A stretch of 64,000 bases of DNA from Actinomadura kijaniata NBRC 14229 (GTDB taxonomy: Bacteria > Actinomycetota > Actinomycetes > Streptosporangiales > Streptosporangiaceae): NCBI RefSeq assembly GCF_001552175.1, contig NZ_BCQR01000011.1, forward strand, positions 1-64,000, written 5' to 3'. Under the pieces are notes generated by a model. The model saw only the letters and a program-made list of their open reading frames with translations, was not told where the DNA came from and searched no databases. Shown here one piece after another: positions 24,309-32,693 of the stretch (positions within the stretch are counted from its first letter, which is position 1; each line of letters begins with the position of its first letter). Both the position numbers and the translations under genes were made by a program.

Positions 24309-24851
24309 ATGACCTCGTATCCGGAACTCGTGGGGACGTTCGGCGAGGACAACGTCACCTCGGTGAACTACGACCAGCTCCGCGACGCTGGCGTTGGCTT
24401 CGAAGCCGCGCGGGTTCTCGCCGACGTCGGTCTTCCCCGGCATGTTCCGGGGGTCTTCACCACGCGGGTCGTGGGCGAGCCGGTCAACTTCTCCGCCCAC
24501 GAGTTCGACGCCAACGGTGAGGAGGGCAGGATCCTGGTGATCGGCGGTCCTCCCGGCGACGAGGAGTCGCGGTATTTCCTCAACATTCGCAACGGGCTCG
24601 TCGGCGTGTTCTCCCTGAACGAGAGCGCCCCGCACATGGAGATCATCAACAGCACGGTTCATCACTTCGTCACGTTCCTCCACCAATGCGGAATCCTCTT
24701 GGCGGAGGTCGGCGCTGTCGCCGGGGAAGGACGTCGTGAGGCCGTCGAGGAACTGCGCCGCCGCCTGACGGAAGCGGACCGGCCTGCCCTCGAAATCCCC
24801 AACAGTTGGTGGTCCCTTGTCGTGGACGGGCTGAAGGGCGAGGGCGCTTAG
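24309..24851 (+). CDS. SUKH-4-like immunity protein
   Basis: 180 residues. The start YPELVGTFGEDNVTSVNYDQL followed by FEAARVLADVGLPRHVPGVFT, RILVIGGPPGDEESRYFLNIRNGLVGVFSLNES and VHHFVTFLHQCG follows the layout of SUKH-4 proteins (SMI1/KNR4 superfamily), which act as cytoplasmic immunity proteins against polymorphic toxins. No toxin gene is visible next to it, so it would be an orphan immunity gene; upstream lies a pseudogene with a perfect palindrome. ATG 24309 is used; GTG 24294 is in frame five codons earlier. Assignment rests on pattern recognition. Confidence 0.62.
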   Translation: MTSYPELVGTFGEDNVTSVNYDQLRDAGVGFEAARVLADVGLPRHVPGVFTTRVVGEPVNFSAHEFDANGEEGRILVIGGPPGDEESRYFLNIRNGLVGVFSLNESAPHMEIINSTVHHFVTFLHQCGILLAEVGAVAGEGRREAVEELRRRLTEADRPALEIPNSWWSLVVDGLKGEGA

Positions 24852-24871
24852 GCCGTTACGGGCGCAGGGGC

Positions 24872-25840
24872 TCAGAGCCGCCGCGATCTTTTGTTGAGGA
24901 GAAGGACGGCGCCCATGGCGGCGATGACGGCGGCGAGGGTGGCCCACCAGAGCATGCCGCGCCCGCCGGGGGCCTCCGCGACGCGCAGGCCGCGGTCGGA
25001 GACGCCCGTGGGGTCGACGAGCAGCGCCCCGTCGGCGGCGCGGCCCGCCTCGGACCCCCGGACGTCGATCCGCCGGTCCCCGCACCGGTAGTGGTGGACG
25101 GCCTCGGGCGACGCCGCCCTCGGCCGGAACTCCGTCGTGTCCACGTGGCGGCAGTCCACGCGCTGCCCGGCGACGCCCAGCCACGCGTGGAGGCCGCCGG
25201 TGAAGTTGGTGACGAACAGGGCGCACACCAGCGACAGCAGGACCGCGCCCGGAACGACGCCCCTTCGGGAGCGGAAGAGGCTCACGCCCAGCAGCCCGAC
25301 ACCGGCGATCGTCAGCAGGACCGTGAGCGCGGGGAGGCGTTCGGTGCCGTGGGCGAACAGCGCGCCCGTGGCGCACAGCAGGGGAACCGCCACCACCAGG
25401 GCGGTGACGGCCCCGGCGGGCAGGGCGCGGTCCCACCCCAGCAGGCCGCCACGGGTGTAGATCCCCGTGCCCACCGGGACCAGGCACAGGTACCCCATCC
25501 AGACGGCGGTGTCGTCCGCGGTGACGGCTGCCACGACCACGGTCATGGCCGTCGCCGCCGCCCCGTACAGGATCTGGTGGTCCGCCGCGCGCACGGCGCG
25601 CGGTCTCTCCGGGGAGCCGGCCGGAAGCCGGGCGAGACCGCAGGTGATCGCCAGCAGGTTCGCGCCGAGGAGGGCGAGGAGGTAGCCGACGGCCGTCCAG
25701 TGCAGCGGGGACAGCGCCAGGACCAGGCCCAGCGCGTGCAGCCCCGCGGAGGGGAACAGGCAGCCGTAGGCGTTGGGAGGTGAGTTGGGAGGCGAGGCGT
25801 CCACCTCGGCGGCGGGGGTCGCGTCGTCGGCAGGGGGCAC
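24872..25840 (-). CDS. Multi-pass membrane protein of unknown function
   Basis: 322 residues. After a 25-residue acidic/proline N-terminus there are about seven hydrophobic segments (for instance GLHALGLVLALSPLHWTAVGYLLALLGANLLAI), then a soluble section (about residues 215-290) with Cys residues in RVDCRHVDTTEF and VHHYRCGDRRIDVRG that is probably extracytoplasmic, then a last helix ending in NKRSRRL. I do not recognise the family. Start is GTG 25840. It converges with the SUKH-like gene at 20 bases. Confidence 0.75.
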   Translation of the reverse strand: MPPADDATPAAEVDASPPNSPPNAYGCLFPSAGLHALGLVLALSPLHWTAVGYLLALLGANLLAITCGLARLPAGSPERPRAVRAADHQILYGAAATAMTVVVAAVTADDTAVWMGYLCLVPVGTGIYTRGGLLGWDRALPAGAVTALVVAVPLLCATGALFAHGTERLPALTVLLTIAGVGLLGVSLFRSRRGVVPGAVLLSLVCALFVTNFTGGLHAWLGVAGQRVDCRHVDTTEFRPRAASPEAVHHYRCGDRRIDVRGSEAGRAADGALLVDPTGVSDRGLRVAEAPGGRGMLWWATLAAVIAAMGAVLLLNKRSRRL

Positions 25841-26025
25841 CGCGGATCCTCTGGTCGAAGGGCCGCGTCGGGCGCGGAACCGCTACGGATCATAGTGAGC
25901 CGCGCCCACCGCCCGGTGGCGTCCGCGGTCGGTGGCGTACGTCACATGACTGGGCTGTCACAGGGATCGGGGCACCGGCATCTCCATGGTCGTCAGCATG
26001 CCGTGCCAACGACAGGAGCTTGGCC

Positions 26026-26793
26026 ATGAACGAGCACACCACCCAACAGAAGATCGCGTTGGTCACCGGGGCGAACAAGGGCCTCGGCCGCGCGGCCGCC
26101 GAACAGCTTGCCGCGCTGGGCATGACCGTCCTGGTCGGTGCCCGGGACGCGCAGCGCGGTGAGGAGTCCGCAGCGGCGCTGCGTGCGGCGGGCGGTGAGG
26201 CGCACGCGCTCACCCTGGACGTCACGGACGCGGTCACCGTCCAGGAGGCCGCCCGGCAGATCAGTGAACACTTCGGTCACCTGGACGTGCTGATCAACAA
26301 CGCCGGGATCACCGGCTCGGGGCAGGTCTCGCCCACCGACGCCACCGACCAGATCCCCAGCACCGTCGAGCTGGACATGGTCCGGGCGGTCTTCGAGACC
26401 AACGTGTTCGGGGTGATCGCGGTGACCAACGCCATGCTGCCGCTGCTGCGCCGCTCCTCGGCCCCGCGCGTCGTCAACGTCAGCAGCCACGCCGCGTCGA
26501 TGGCCCTGACCAGCGACCCCGACGGGCCCTTCGCCGCGCTGCTGCCCTCGGCCGCCTACACCCCGTCCAAGGCCGCCCTCAACGCCCTGACCGTGCAGTA
26601 CGCCAACGAACTACGCAAGGACGGCATCCTGGTCAACGCCGCCGCCCCCGGCTACGTCGACACCGACAGCAACAACCACACCGGACACCTGACGCCCGCC
26701 CAGGGCGCCGCGATCCTGGTCCACCTGGCCACGCTGGACGCGGGCGGCCCCACCGCCGGGTTCTTCACCCACGACGGTCCGGTGCCCTGGTAG
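26026..26793 (+). CDS. SDR, carbonyl-reductase-like
   Basis: 255 residues. TGANKGLGRAAAEQLAALG is the NADP-binding motif of the carbonyl reductase (CBR1-like) SDR group; NNAG appears in INNAGITGSG, Ser in VVNVSSHAAS and the catalytic YxxxK in AAYTPSKAALNAL. This group reduces quinones and carbonyls with NADPH. Start ATG 26026 with AGGAG ten bases upstream. It converges on a MerR gene with three bases between stops. A redox or carbonyl stress role is inferred. Confidence 0.88.
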   Translation: MNEHTTQQKIALVTGANKGLGRAAAEQLAALGMTVLVGARDAQRGEESAAALRAAGGEAHALTLDVTDAVTVQEAARQISEHFGHLDVLINNAGITGSGQVSPTDATDQIPSTVELDMVRAVFETNVFGVIAVTNAMLPLLRRSSAPRVVNVSSHAASMALTSDPDGPFAALLPSAAYTPSKAALNALTVQYANELRKDGILVNAAAPGYVDTDSNNHTGHLTPAQGAAILVHLATLDAGGPTAGFFTHDGPVPW

Positions 26794-26796
26794 CGG

Positions 26797-27171
26797 TCAG
26801 GTGTGCTGGCGTTCGCGCTGAAGCTGGGCGTTGATGCGCTGGGCCTCGGCGAGCTGGTCTTCCAGGATGATGATGCGGCAGGCCGCCTCCAGGGGGGTGC
26901 CCTGGTCGACCAGGTCGCGGGCGCGTTGCGCCAGGCGGAGCTGGTAGCGCGAGTAGCGGCGGTGCCCGCCGGGCGAGCGCTGGGGGACGATCAGTTTGGT
27001 GGCGTCCAGGCTGCGCAGGAACGCCGGGGTGACCCCCAGCATCTCGGCGGCGCGGCCCATGCTGTAGGCCGGGTAGTCCTCGTCCTCGAACTTGTCGTCG
27101 AGGCTGTCGTCGGGGACCGCCCGCACGAGTGCTTGCTGGTCGCCGGTCAGGGCCGGCTCAGGTGCTGTCAC
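26797..27171 (-). CDS. MerR-family regulator, HspR/chromosome-anchoring type
   Basis: 124 residues. After an acidic stretch (DDSLDDKFEDEDYP) the MerR helix-turn-helix reads YSMGRAAEMLGVTPAFLRSLDATKLIVPQRSPGGHRRYSRYQLRLAQRARDLVDQG, followed by a short coiled coil (LEDQLAEAQRINAQLQRE). There is no C-terminal ligand domain, as in HspR and similar short MerR proteins. I chose GTG 27171 because GGAAGG precedes it; the frame is open further. The convergent carbonyl reductase may or may not be a target. Confidence 0.8.
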   Translation of the reverse strand: MTAPEPALTGDQQALVRAVPDDSLDDKFEDEDYPAYSMGRAAEMLGVTPAFLRSLDATKLIVPQRSPGGHRRYSRYQLRLAQRARDLVDQGTPLEAACRIIILEDQLAEAQRINAQLQRERQHT

Positions 27172-27238
27172 GAAACCTTCCGTACTGCCGTCGGTGCTTC
27201 CATTTATCAGTACTGCCGCGGTGGAGGGAACGCAACGA

Positions 27239-27271
27239 GGGCCCCGGCGCCAAACCGCGGCGCCGGGGCCC
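27239..27271. terminator. Strong hairpin without an obvious gene
   Basis: GGGCCCCGGCGCC pairs over 13 bp with GGCGCCGGGGCCC around a seven-base loop. It stands 67 bases upstream of the MerR start and 470 bases beyond the end of the propeller gene; no gene I can see ends here. Confidence 0.6.
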
Positions 27272-27739
27272 AGAGGTACAACACCATCTACCCGGCCCTG
27301 CGGCCGGTCTTCCACGTCGACCGCTCATTTCCGCGGGGACGTGGGGATCGCGAATGCGTGACCGTAGACCACCGTCCTTTTCGTGGAGGCTGCGGTACCC
27401 GCGCGGCGTGACTGGAGCCTGCTGCGGGCGATCCCGATGGCGCCGAACTCTCCTTTCCTCAACTTCATCTGCGTGTTGCGGTACTGCGTCTCTCCTCACC
27501 GGCGGCTCGTCGTCCGCCGGGCGGCAGACCGGCTGCCGGAGCCCCTTCCACTGCGCTGGCCCCGGCACGCCCGGTCTGCGCCATCCATCTGTACGGGCAG
27601 TTCGTCCTCTGCCGCGTCTTTTGGACCTTCGCTGTTCGATGACAGGAACTCTACCTGCCGTCCGCCCAAATATCTACTCGGGTCGCTGTAGATTTTCGTA
27701 GATCGCCTGATGCGATCCGCGCCGGTGGTCCGCCGGGGG
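27272..27739. other. Gene-free stretch of lower GC
   Basis: About 470 bases with locally reduced GC content (for example around 27440-27490 and 27590-27720). Reading frames on both strands give proteins without any recognisable pattern, with poor actinobacterial codon bias. It may be remnant DNA of a deleted gene; the orphan hairpin at 27239-27271 supports that. I see no RNA gene in it. Confidence 0.5.
27701..27717 (-). terminator. Small hairpin after the propeller gene
   Basis: GATCGC (27701-27706) and GCGATC (27712-27717) form a 6-bp stem about 22 bases after the stop of the minus-strand propeller gene, followed on that strand by TACGAAAATCT. Confidence 0.4.
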
Positions 27740-29530
27740 TCAGCGGGCGAGCCGGTCCTCGGCGGCCTCGACGTCCGGGACGACGTCGAGGTCACCCCAT
27801 CGGACCGGCCACGCGAACCGGCGTCCCACCACCCACGCCAGCACCGCGTCGAGGTCGTCGCGGTTCTCCCCGTCGGTGATCACCAGGGCCTCGCCGGGCC
27901 CCGCCGCCGGGGACGCCAGAACGCCCCACCGCCCGCCGCCCAGCGGGAACGGGTCGGCCTCGAACACGCCGTGCAGCAGGTCCCCCTGTTCCACGGGCGG
28001 CTCGTTTTCGTCGTCCTCGCCGTCCTCGTCCTCGCCGAACGTGTAGTCGCCCATGGCCTCACCCGTCAGGGCCCGGACGAACCGCAGCGTGCGCTCGCCG
28101 AGCACGGCCAGCACGTCGCCCGCCCCCCACAGCACCGCCACCGACCCCTCCGGCACCGGGAACGACCCGACCCGCGCCGCGGTGTCGTCCAGCGACCAGA
28201 CCTCGACCCGGCCGTCGCCGGTCAGGCAGGCCCCGTGCGTCCCGGACGGCGCCCACGCCCACGGACGCTCCTCGCCCTCGAAGAAGCCACGGCCGGTGTT
28301 CCCGGTCGTGGCGATGTCCAGGCGGTGGAGGGGACGGCCGTTCTCGTCGTGGACGGTGACGCCGCCGCCGTGCTCGGCCACGACGGCCAGCACCGGCGTG
28401 TTCCCGCGCATGCCCCAGTGGAGCGAGCCTTCCGCCTGCCGCACGGGCTCGCCGACCTCCTCGCCGGTGTCGGCGTCGAACACGCGCAGGAGCCCGTCGG
28501 TGACGGACGCCAGGCGCCGGTCGTCCGGGCTGAACTCGACGGGGAAGTCCGCCCGCACCAGCCACCGCATCCGCCCGCCCGGCATGTCGACCGAGCACGC
28601 CCAGCCACGGCCGTCGGACCCCAGCAGCCGAGTGCCGTCCTTCGACCACCGCACCCGGACGAAGGACCACTCGCGATCGTCGAGGTGACGCGCGAACTCC
28701 TCGGGGATCGGCTCGGGGAGTTGTTCCACGCCGTGCTCGGACTCGGGGTGGAAGATCTTGCCCTGGTCGAGCGCCGCGACGCACCCCGTCACCTCGTGGT
28801 CGCCGCGCATCGAGATGTAGGCGCCGCTCCCGTCGGGCTTGAACGCGAAGACCGCCGCCGCGTCCTTGCCGTCGGTCACGTCCGCGGTCCCCAGCGGGTC
28901 GAGGCGTTCGCCGAACGCCTCCCACGCGCCGACCAGGTTGGTGCTGAACGCCACCGCGACCCGCGTCCCGTCCGCCGACCACTGGACCGTCTCGCGGTAC
29001 CCGGGCCAGCCGACCCCCTCCTCGATCTCGTCGATCACGTTCACCGACCGTCCGGTCCCCATCTCCCAGATCTGGAGCGTGCCGCGGTCGTCGCGCATGT
29101 CCCAGCGGGCGGTCGCCAGCCACCGTCCGCACGGGCTCAGCGCGTAGTCCTTGAACGTCGCCGCCGCGTTGACGTAGGGGTGCCGCAGCCGCGCGCCCAG
29201 CTCGCGGAGCCGCGCCGTCGCGGCCCGGTGCTCGTCGGTGACGCCGCGCTCGCGTTCGAGGGCCGCGAGCCGTTCGCGTTCCTCCGCGAACCACTCGGGC
29301 ACGGCGACGTCATGGCCGCCGCCGCTCAGGACCGCGTCCACCAGCTCGGCCACCGGAAGCACCGGGACCCCTTCGAACGCGTCACCGGACCAGCCGAACG
29401 CCACGTCGCCGGGGCCGAGCGACCTCGGGACCACCTCGGCGCGGAGCTCCTCCAGGCGTCGCCGCAGCCCCTCCTGGTGTCCGGAGAGCACAGAGGAGTC
29501 CAACACGACCCGCTTACCTCGAATGTCCAT
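27740..29530 (-). CDS. WD40/YVTN-type beta-propeller protein, uncharacterised
   Basis: 596 residues. The first 130 residues have a helical, charged character (EEERERLAALERERGVTDEHRAATARL). From about residue 130 onward blade-like repeats appear: YALSPCGRWLATARWDMRDDRGTLQIWEMGTG, VQWSADGTRVAVAF, VRWSKDGTRLLGSDGRG, VEFSPDDRRLASVTDGLLRVFDADTGEEVG and WAPSGTHGACLTGDGRVEVWSLDDT. A WD40-like propeller suggests a protein-binding scaffold in the cytoplasm; no signal peptide is visible. The N-terminal domain is not recognised. It is divergent from the NADAR gene 80 bp away. Confidence 0.78.
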   Translation of the reverse strand: MDIRGKRVVLDSSVLSGHQEGLRRRLEELRAEVVPRSLGPGDVAFGWSGDAFEGVPVLPVAELVDAVLSGGGHDVAVPEWFAEERERLAALERERGVTDEHRAATARLRELGARLRHPYVNAAATFKDYALSPCGRWLATARWDMRDDRGTLQIWEMGTGRSVNVIDEIEEGVGWPGYRETVQWSADGTRVAVAFSTNLVGAWEAFGERLDPLGTADVTDGKDAAAVFAFKPDGSGAYISMRGDHEVTGCVAALDQGKIFHPESEHGVEQLPEPIPEEFARHLDDREWSFVRVRWSKDGTRLLGSDGRGWACSVDMPGGRMRWLVRADFPVEFSPDDRRLASVTDGLLRVFDADTGEEVGEPVRQAEGSLHWGMRGNTPVLAVVAEHGGGVTVHDENGRPLHRLDIATTGNTGRGFFEGEERPWAWAPSGTHGACLTGDGRVEVWSLDDTAARVGSFPVPEGSVAVLWGAGDVLAVLGERTLRFVRALTGEAMGDYTFGEDEDGEDDENEPPVEQGDLLHGVFEADPFPLGGGRWGVLASPAAGPGEALVITDGENRDDLDAVLAWVVGRRFAWPVRWGDLDVVPDVEAAEDRLAR

Positions 29531-29610
29531 GATCGGGAACTGTAGGGACGGGGCCCGACATCGGCGCGGACTTCGCAGAGAAGTGATCGGGAAGGACTAG
29601 CCTGTCGGGC

Positions 29611-30729
29611 ATGCCTCTCGACCGGACGTACCGGGTCGTCGACGGCGAACGCATCGAAGGCGTTCTCCGCCCGGTGTTCGTCCGGAACGGCGACTACTAC
29701 CTGACGAACATGGCCATCTTCGCCGACGGCGCGATCGACTGCTGGGGGTGGACCGACCTGGACGGCCTGCGCGGCAAGCTGGAGTCCGGTTGGATCGCGA
29801 CGGAGCTGGAGCCCGACGGGCGGGCCTCGGTCCACCACCTGGCGAGCTGGCGGTTCGCGGAACCGGCGACGGCGGTGTCGGCCGAGGACCTGCTGGGCGA
29901 GGTCGCCGATGTCATCGAGGAGCTCAACGGCCGCCCGACCTCCGCCGAACGGTGCCTGGAGGCCGTGTCCCGGTACCTGGAGACCCGGCGGGAGGAGGAC
30001 CGTCTCGCGCTGAGGGCGGCCTACGAGGCGATCCCGTCCCACCAGCGCGTCTACGTCCTCGGCGACATGGACCACCGCGACGTCCCGTTGCGGTTGCTGG
30101 TGGCCGGGATCGGCGACGTCTGCGACGACTACACCACCTACGAGCTGGAGTACGCCGACGACGCCATGACGCGGGACGGCCACCTCGTCGTCACCGAGCA
30201 GGTCAGGCAGTGGGCGCTCGACTACTTCGCCGAGTACGGGGTGCCGGGTTTCCGGCGGCGCGAGCCGCGGGAGACGACGACTTCCCCCACCGTGGTGCTG
30301 AACTACGGCAAGCCGATGTACCCGGAGAGCCACGGCCTGCGCAACGAGTTCCCCGCCCCCATCACCGTGGACGGGACGACCTACCCGACGGTCGAGCACG
30401 CCTACTGGGCGCTGTCCACCACCGACGAGGCGCTGGCCGAACGCGTCCGCGCCGGCGACAGCGCCGCCGCCCGCGACCTGGCCGCCGAGGGCCCCAGCCG
30501 TCCCGGCTGGGACGACGTCCGGCTGGCGGTCATGACCGAGCTCCTGCGGACGAAGTTCGACCAGCACCCCGACCTCGCCGACGTCCTGCTCGCCACCGGC
30601 GACGGCCGCATCCACTACGCCTCCGCGCCGTCCCCGTTCTGGGGGACGGGCGAGGAGGGCCGCAACTGGATCGGCCGCCTCCTCGAACTGGTCCGCTCCG
30701 AACTCCAGGCCCGCCGCCACGGCCTGTAG
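29611..30729 (+). CDS. NADAR-domain protein with extra N-terminal domain
   Basis: 372 residues. The C-terminal part (about 230-372) fits NADAR: LNYGKPMYPESHGLRNEFPAPITVDGTTYPTVEHAYWAL, then MTELLRTKFDQHPDLADVLLATGDGRIHYASAPSPFWGTGEEGRNWIGRLLELVR. NADAR proteins are glycohydrolases; some remove ADP-ribose from guanine in DNA as antitoxins of DarT1. The N-terminal 220 residues (VRNGDYYLTNMAIFADGAIDCWGW) form a separate domain I cannot name with certainty. No DarT-like toxin is adjacent. Start ATG 29611. Metabolic repair or defence are both possible. Confidence 0.78.
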   Translation: MPLDRTYRVVDGERIEGVLRPVFVRNGDYYLTNMAIFADGAIDCWGWTDLDGLRGKLESGWIATELEPDGRASVHHLASWRFAEPATAVSAEDLLGEVADVIEELNGRPTSAERCLEAVSRYLETRREEDRLALRAAYEAIPSHQRVYVLGDMDHRDVPLRLLVAGIGDVCDDYTTYELEYADDAMTRDGHLVVTEQVRQWALDYFAEYGVPGFRRREPRETTTSPTVVLNYGKPMYPESHGLRNEFPAPITVDGTTYPTVEHAYWALSTTDEALAERVRAGDSAAARDLAAEGPSRPGWDDVRLAVMTELLRTKFDQHPDLADVLLATGDGRIHYASAPSPFWGTGEEGRNWIGRLLELVRSELQARRHGL

Positions 30730-30734
30730 CCGCC

Positions 30735-31124
30735 TCAGTCGGCATGGCGCCGCAGCCACCACGGGTCGTCGGGCGGCGCGAACGGATCGGGGGAGGTGCG
30801 GGCCGCGAACGCCGCGTCGAGCGGCTCCACCAGCGCCCGCAGCTCCCGCGCCGTCCGCGGCGGCAACGCGTGCAGGGCCACCTCGATGACCTCGCGGTGC
30901 CCCTCGTCGCAGCAGGGGCAGCAGTAGGGCCGGGGCTCCCGGGAGATCTCCGCCCAGCGGCGCAGCGCCCGCACACCGGCGCCCGGCAAGAAACGTTCGC
31001 GGTCCAGCACTCTCAACGCGGCGACGAGCGCGGACGACGCGGACGCCGGACCCGGCTGGTCACGAAGGTAGGGGGAACGGTCGCGCGACTCGGCGCGTAC
31101 CCGTGAAGGCCGCCTACGCGGCAT
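30735..31124 (-). CDS. Hypothetical Cys-rich small protein
   Basis: 129 residues, basic N-terminus (MPRRRPSRVRAESRDRSPYLRD) and a central REPRPYCCPCCDEGHREV with four closely spaced Cys and a His, which could bind zinc. No family recognised. It converges with the NADAR gene with five bases between stops. Start ATG 31124. Confidence 0.65.
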   Translation of the reverse strand: MPRRRPSRVRAESRDRSPYLRDQPGPASASSALVAALRVLDRERFLPGAGVRALRRWAEISREPRPYCCPCCDEGHREVIEVALHALPPRTARELRALVEPLDAAFAARTSPDPFAPPDDPWWLRRHAD

Positions 31125-31178
31125 CGTCCTTTCGCGTGTCGGTCATGACCGACAGCATGCCAGCCGCGCCCGGCGGCG

Positions 31179-31736
31179 TCACCCCGCCCGGTACCGCAGC
31201 AGCACGACCCCCGAGCGGAACGGCCGCGTCTCCACCGGCCGCAGCCTCGGGATCTCCGCCTCCTCGAACAGCCGCGTGCCCTGCCCGACCACCACCGGGT
31301 GGACGAACAGCCGGTACTCGTCCACCAGCCCGGCCGCGACGAGCCCCCGCACCAGCGTCGTGCTCCCGGTCGCGACGATGTCCCCGCCCGGCGCGGCCTT
31401 CAACGCCCGGACCTCCTCCTCCAGCGGCCCGCGCAGCACGGTGGTCCGCTCCCACCCCGGATCGCGCAGCGTCCTCGACACGACGTACTTCTCCACCGCG
31501 TTCAGGTGCGCGGTCACCCCGGAGGTGTCGTCGGTCTGGTGCGGCCAGTAGCCGCGCATCTCCTCGAACGTCACCCGACCGAACAGCACGGCGTCGTTCG
31601 CGGCCATGTGCTCTCGGAGCACCGCCGTCATGTCCGACTGGTCCACCCCGGGTTCGTTCGCGACGGCGAACCACCCCTTCGCCGCGTCGATGACCCCGTC
31701 GAGCGTGATGTTCTCGGTGACGACCAGTTCCCTCAT
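31179..31736 (-). CDS. Dihydrofolate reductase-like protein (RibD C-terminal fold)
   Basis: 185 residues. MRELVVTENITLDGVIDAAKGWF, NDAVLFGRVTFEEMRGYWP, KYVVSRTLRDPGWERTTVLRG, IVATGSTTLVRGLVAAGLVDEYRLFVHPVVVGQGTRLFEE form the DHFR/RibD_C pattern of actinobacterial YyaP/YwjB-type proteins. They bind NADPH and reduce an unknown substrate; true dihydrofolate reductase activity is not implied. I chose ATG 31736, preceded by GGAGGAGGG, rather than the earlier in-frame ATG 31763. Confidence 0.87.
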   Translation of the reverse strand: MRELVVTENITLDGVIDAAKGWFAVANEPGVDQSDMTAVLREHMAANDAVLFGRVTFEEMRGYWPHQTDDTSGVTAHLNAVEKYVVSRTLRDPGWERTTVLRGPLEEEVRALKAAPGGDIVATGSTTLVRGLVAAGLVDEYRLFVHPVVVGQGTRLFEEAEIPRLRPVETRPFRSGVVLLRYRAG

Positions 31737-31874
31737 CCGATGCCCTCCTCCGGTGGCGGCCACGGGTGCCGACCGGCCCGGCGGCCCGGACTCGTCGCGG
31801 TATCTGACAGATCCTCGTCAGGTATCGCGCCCCGCCCTGGCCCCGAGCGGATGATCACTCCTAGGCTCGCGTCC

Positions 31875-32693
31875 ATGGCGACCATCGTGGAGCTGATCAC
31901 GTATCCGGTGAAGGGCTGCGCCGGGGTCCCGCGCGCCGCCGCCGTCCTCACCCCGGCGGGCCTGGCGCACGACCGCGCGTTCATGGTGACGGGGCCGGAC
32001 GGAACGTTCCGAAGCCAGCGTCGCGACCCCCGCCTGGCGCTCATCCGGCCCGACGTCTCCGAGGACGGAGAGGAGCTCACCCTCCGCGCGCCCGGCCTCG
32101 ACGACCTGCGACTCAAGGTCGACCTGGGCGCCGGACGCCGCGACGTCACCATGTTCGGCGCCCCCTACCAGGGAATCGACCAGGGCGAGACCGCCGCCGA
32201 ATGGTTCACCGAGGCGCTCGGCACCCCTAGTCGCCTGGTCCGCTTCCCGCCCGGGCTCGACCGCGTGACCGACGGCCTCGTCCCCGGCCGCGCCGCCTAC
32301 GCCGACAGCGGCGCGGTCCACGCGGTCTCCCGCGCGACGCTGCGCGCGCTGAACGACCGCGTTCCCGGCCCGCCGGTCCCCCTGTCCCGCTTCCGCCCCA
32401 ACCTGGTGATCGACGGCTGGGACGACCCGCATCGCGAGGACCGCGTCCGCCGCCTCGCCGTCGGCGACGCCGAACTCGCCTACGCCAAGCCCGCGCTCCG
32501 CTGCGCGGTCACCCTGGTCGACCAGGACACCGCCGCCAAGGCCGGACCCGAGCCGCTGCGCACGCTCGCGACCTACCGTCGCGCGCCCGGCGGCGGGGTG
32601 GCGTTCGGGGTCAAGCTCTCGGTCACCCGGCCCGGAACGCTGACGACCGGCGCCGCGATCGACGTCCTGGCCTGGGGCGACCCGGAGGTCTAG
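31875..32693 (+). CDS. MOSC domain protein with N-terminal beta-barrel (mARC/YcbX-like)
   Basis: 272 residues. The N-terminal VELITYPVKGCAGVPRAAAVLTPAGLAHDRAFMVTGPDGTFRSQRRDPRLALIRP is the MOSC_N barrel; the C-terminal half has DSGAVHAVSRATLRALN, LSRFRPNLVIDGWDDPHREDRVRRLAVGDAELAYAKPALRCAVTLVDQDTA with the Cys that ligates molybdenum cofactor in mARC-type enzymes. These proteins bind sulfurated or Cys-liganded Moco and reduce N-hydroxylated compounds. The usual ferredoxin domain of YcbX is absent. Start ATG 31875. Overlaps the convergent PhzF remnant by four bases. Confidence 0.86.
   Translation: MATIVELITYPVKGCAGVPRAAAVLTPAGLAHDRAFMVTGPDGTFRSQRRDPRLALIRPDVSEDGEELTLRAPGLDDLRLKVDLGAGRRDVTMFGAPYQGIDQGETAAEWFTEALGTPSRLVRFPPGLDRVTDGLVPGRAAYADSGAVHAVSRATLRALNDRVPGPPVPLSRFRPNLVIDGWDDPHREDRVRRLAVGDAELAYAKPALRCAVTLVDQDTAAKAGPEPLRTLATYRRAPGGGVAFGVKLSVTRPGTLTTGAAIDVLAWGDPEV

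Noticed and set aside
27383-27691. 102-codon plus-strand ORF
   Set aside because: No recognisable pattern, poor third-position GC and no ribosome site.
27272-27739. tRNA or other structural RNA in the gene-free segment
   Set aside because: No T-loop GTTCGA pattern or acceptor pairing could be found.
29611-30729. DarT/NADAR toxin-antitoxin pair
   Set aside because: No DarT-like ADP-ribosyltransferase is found on either side; the divergent gene is a propeller protein.
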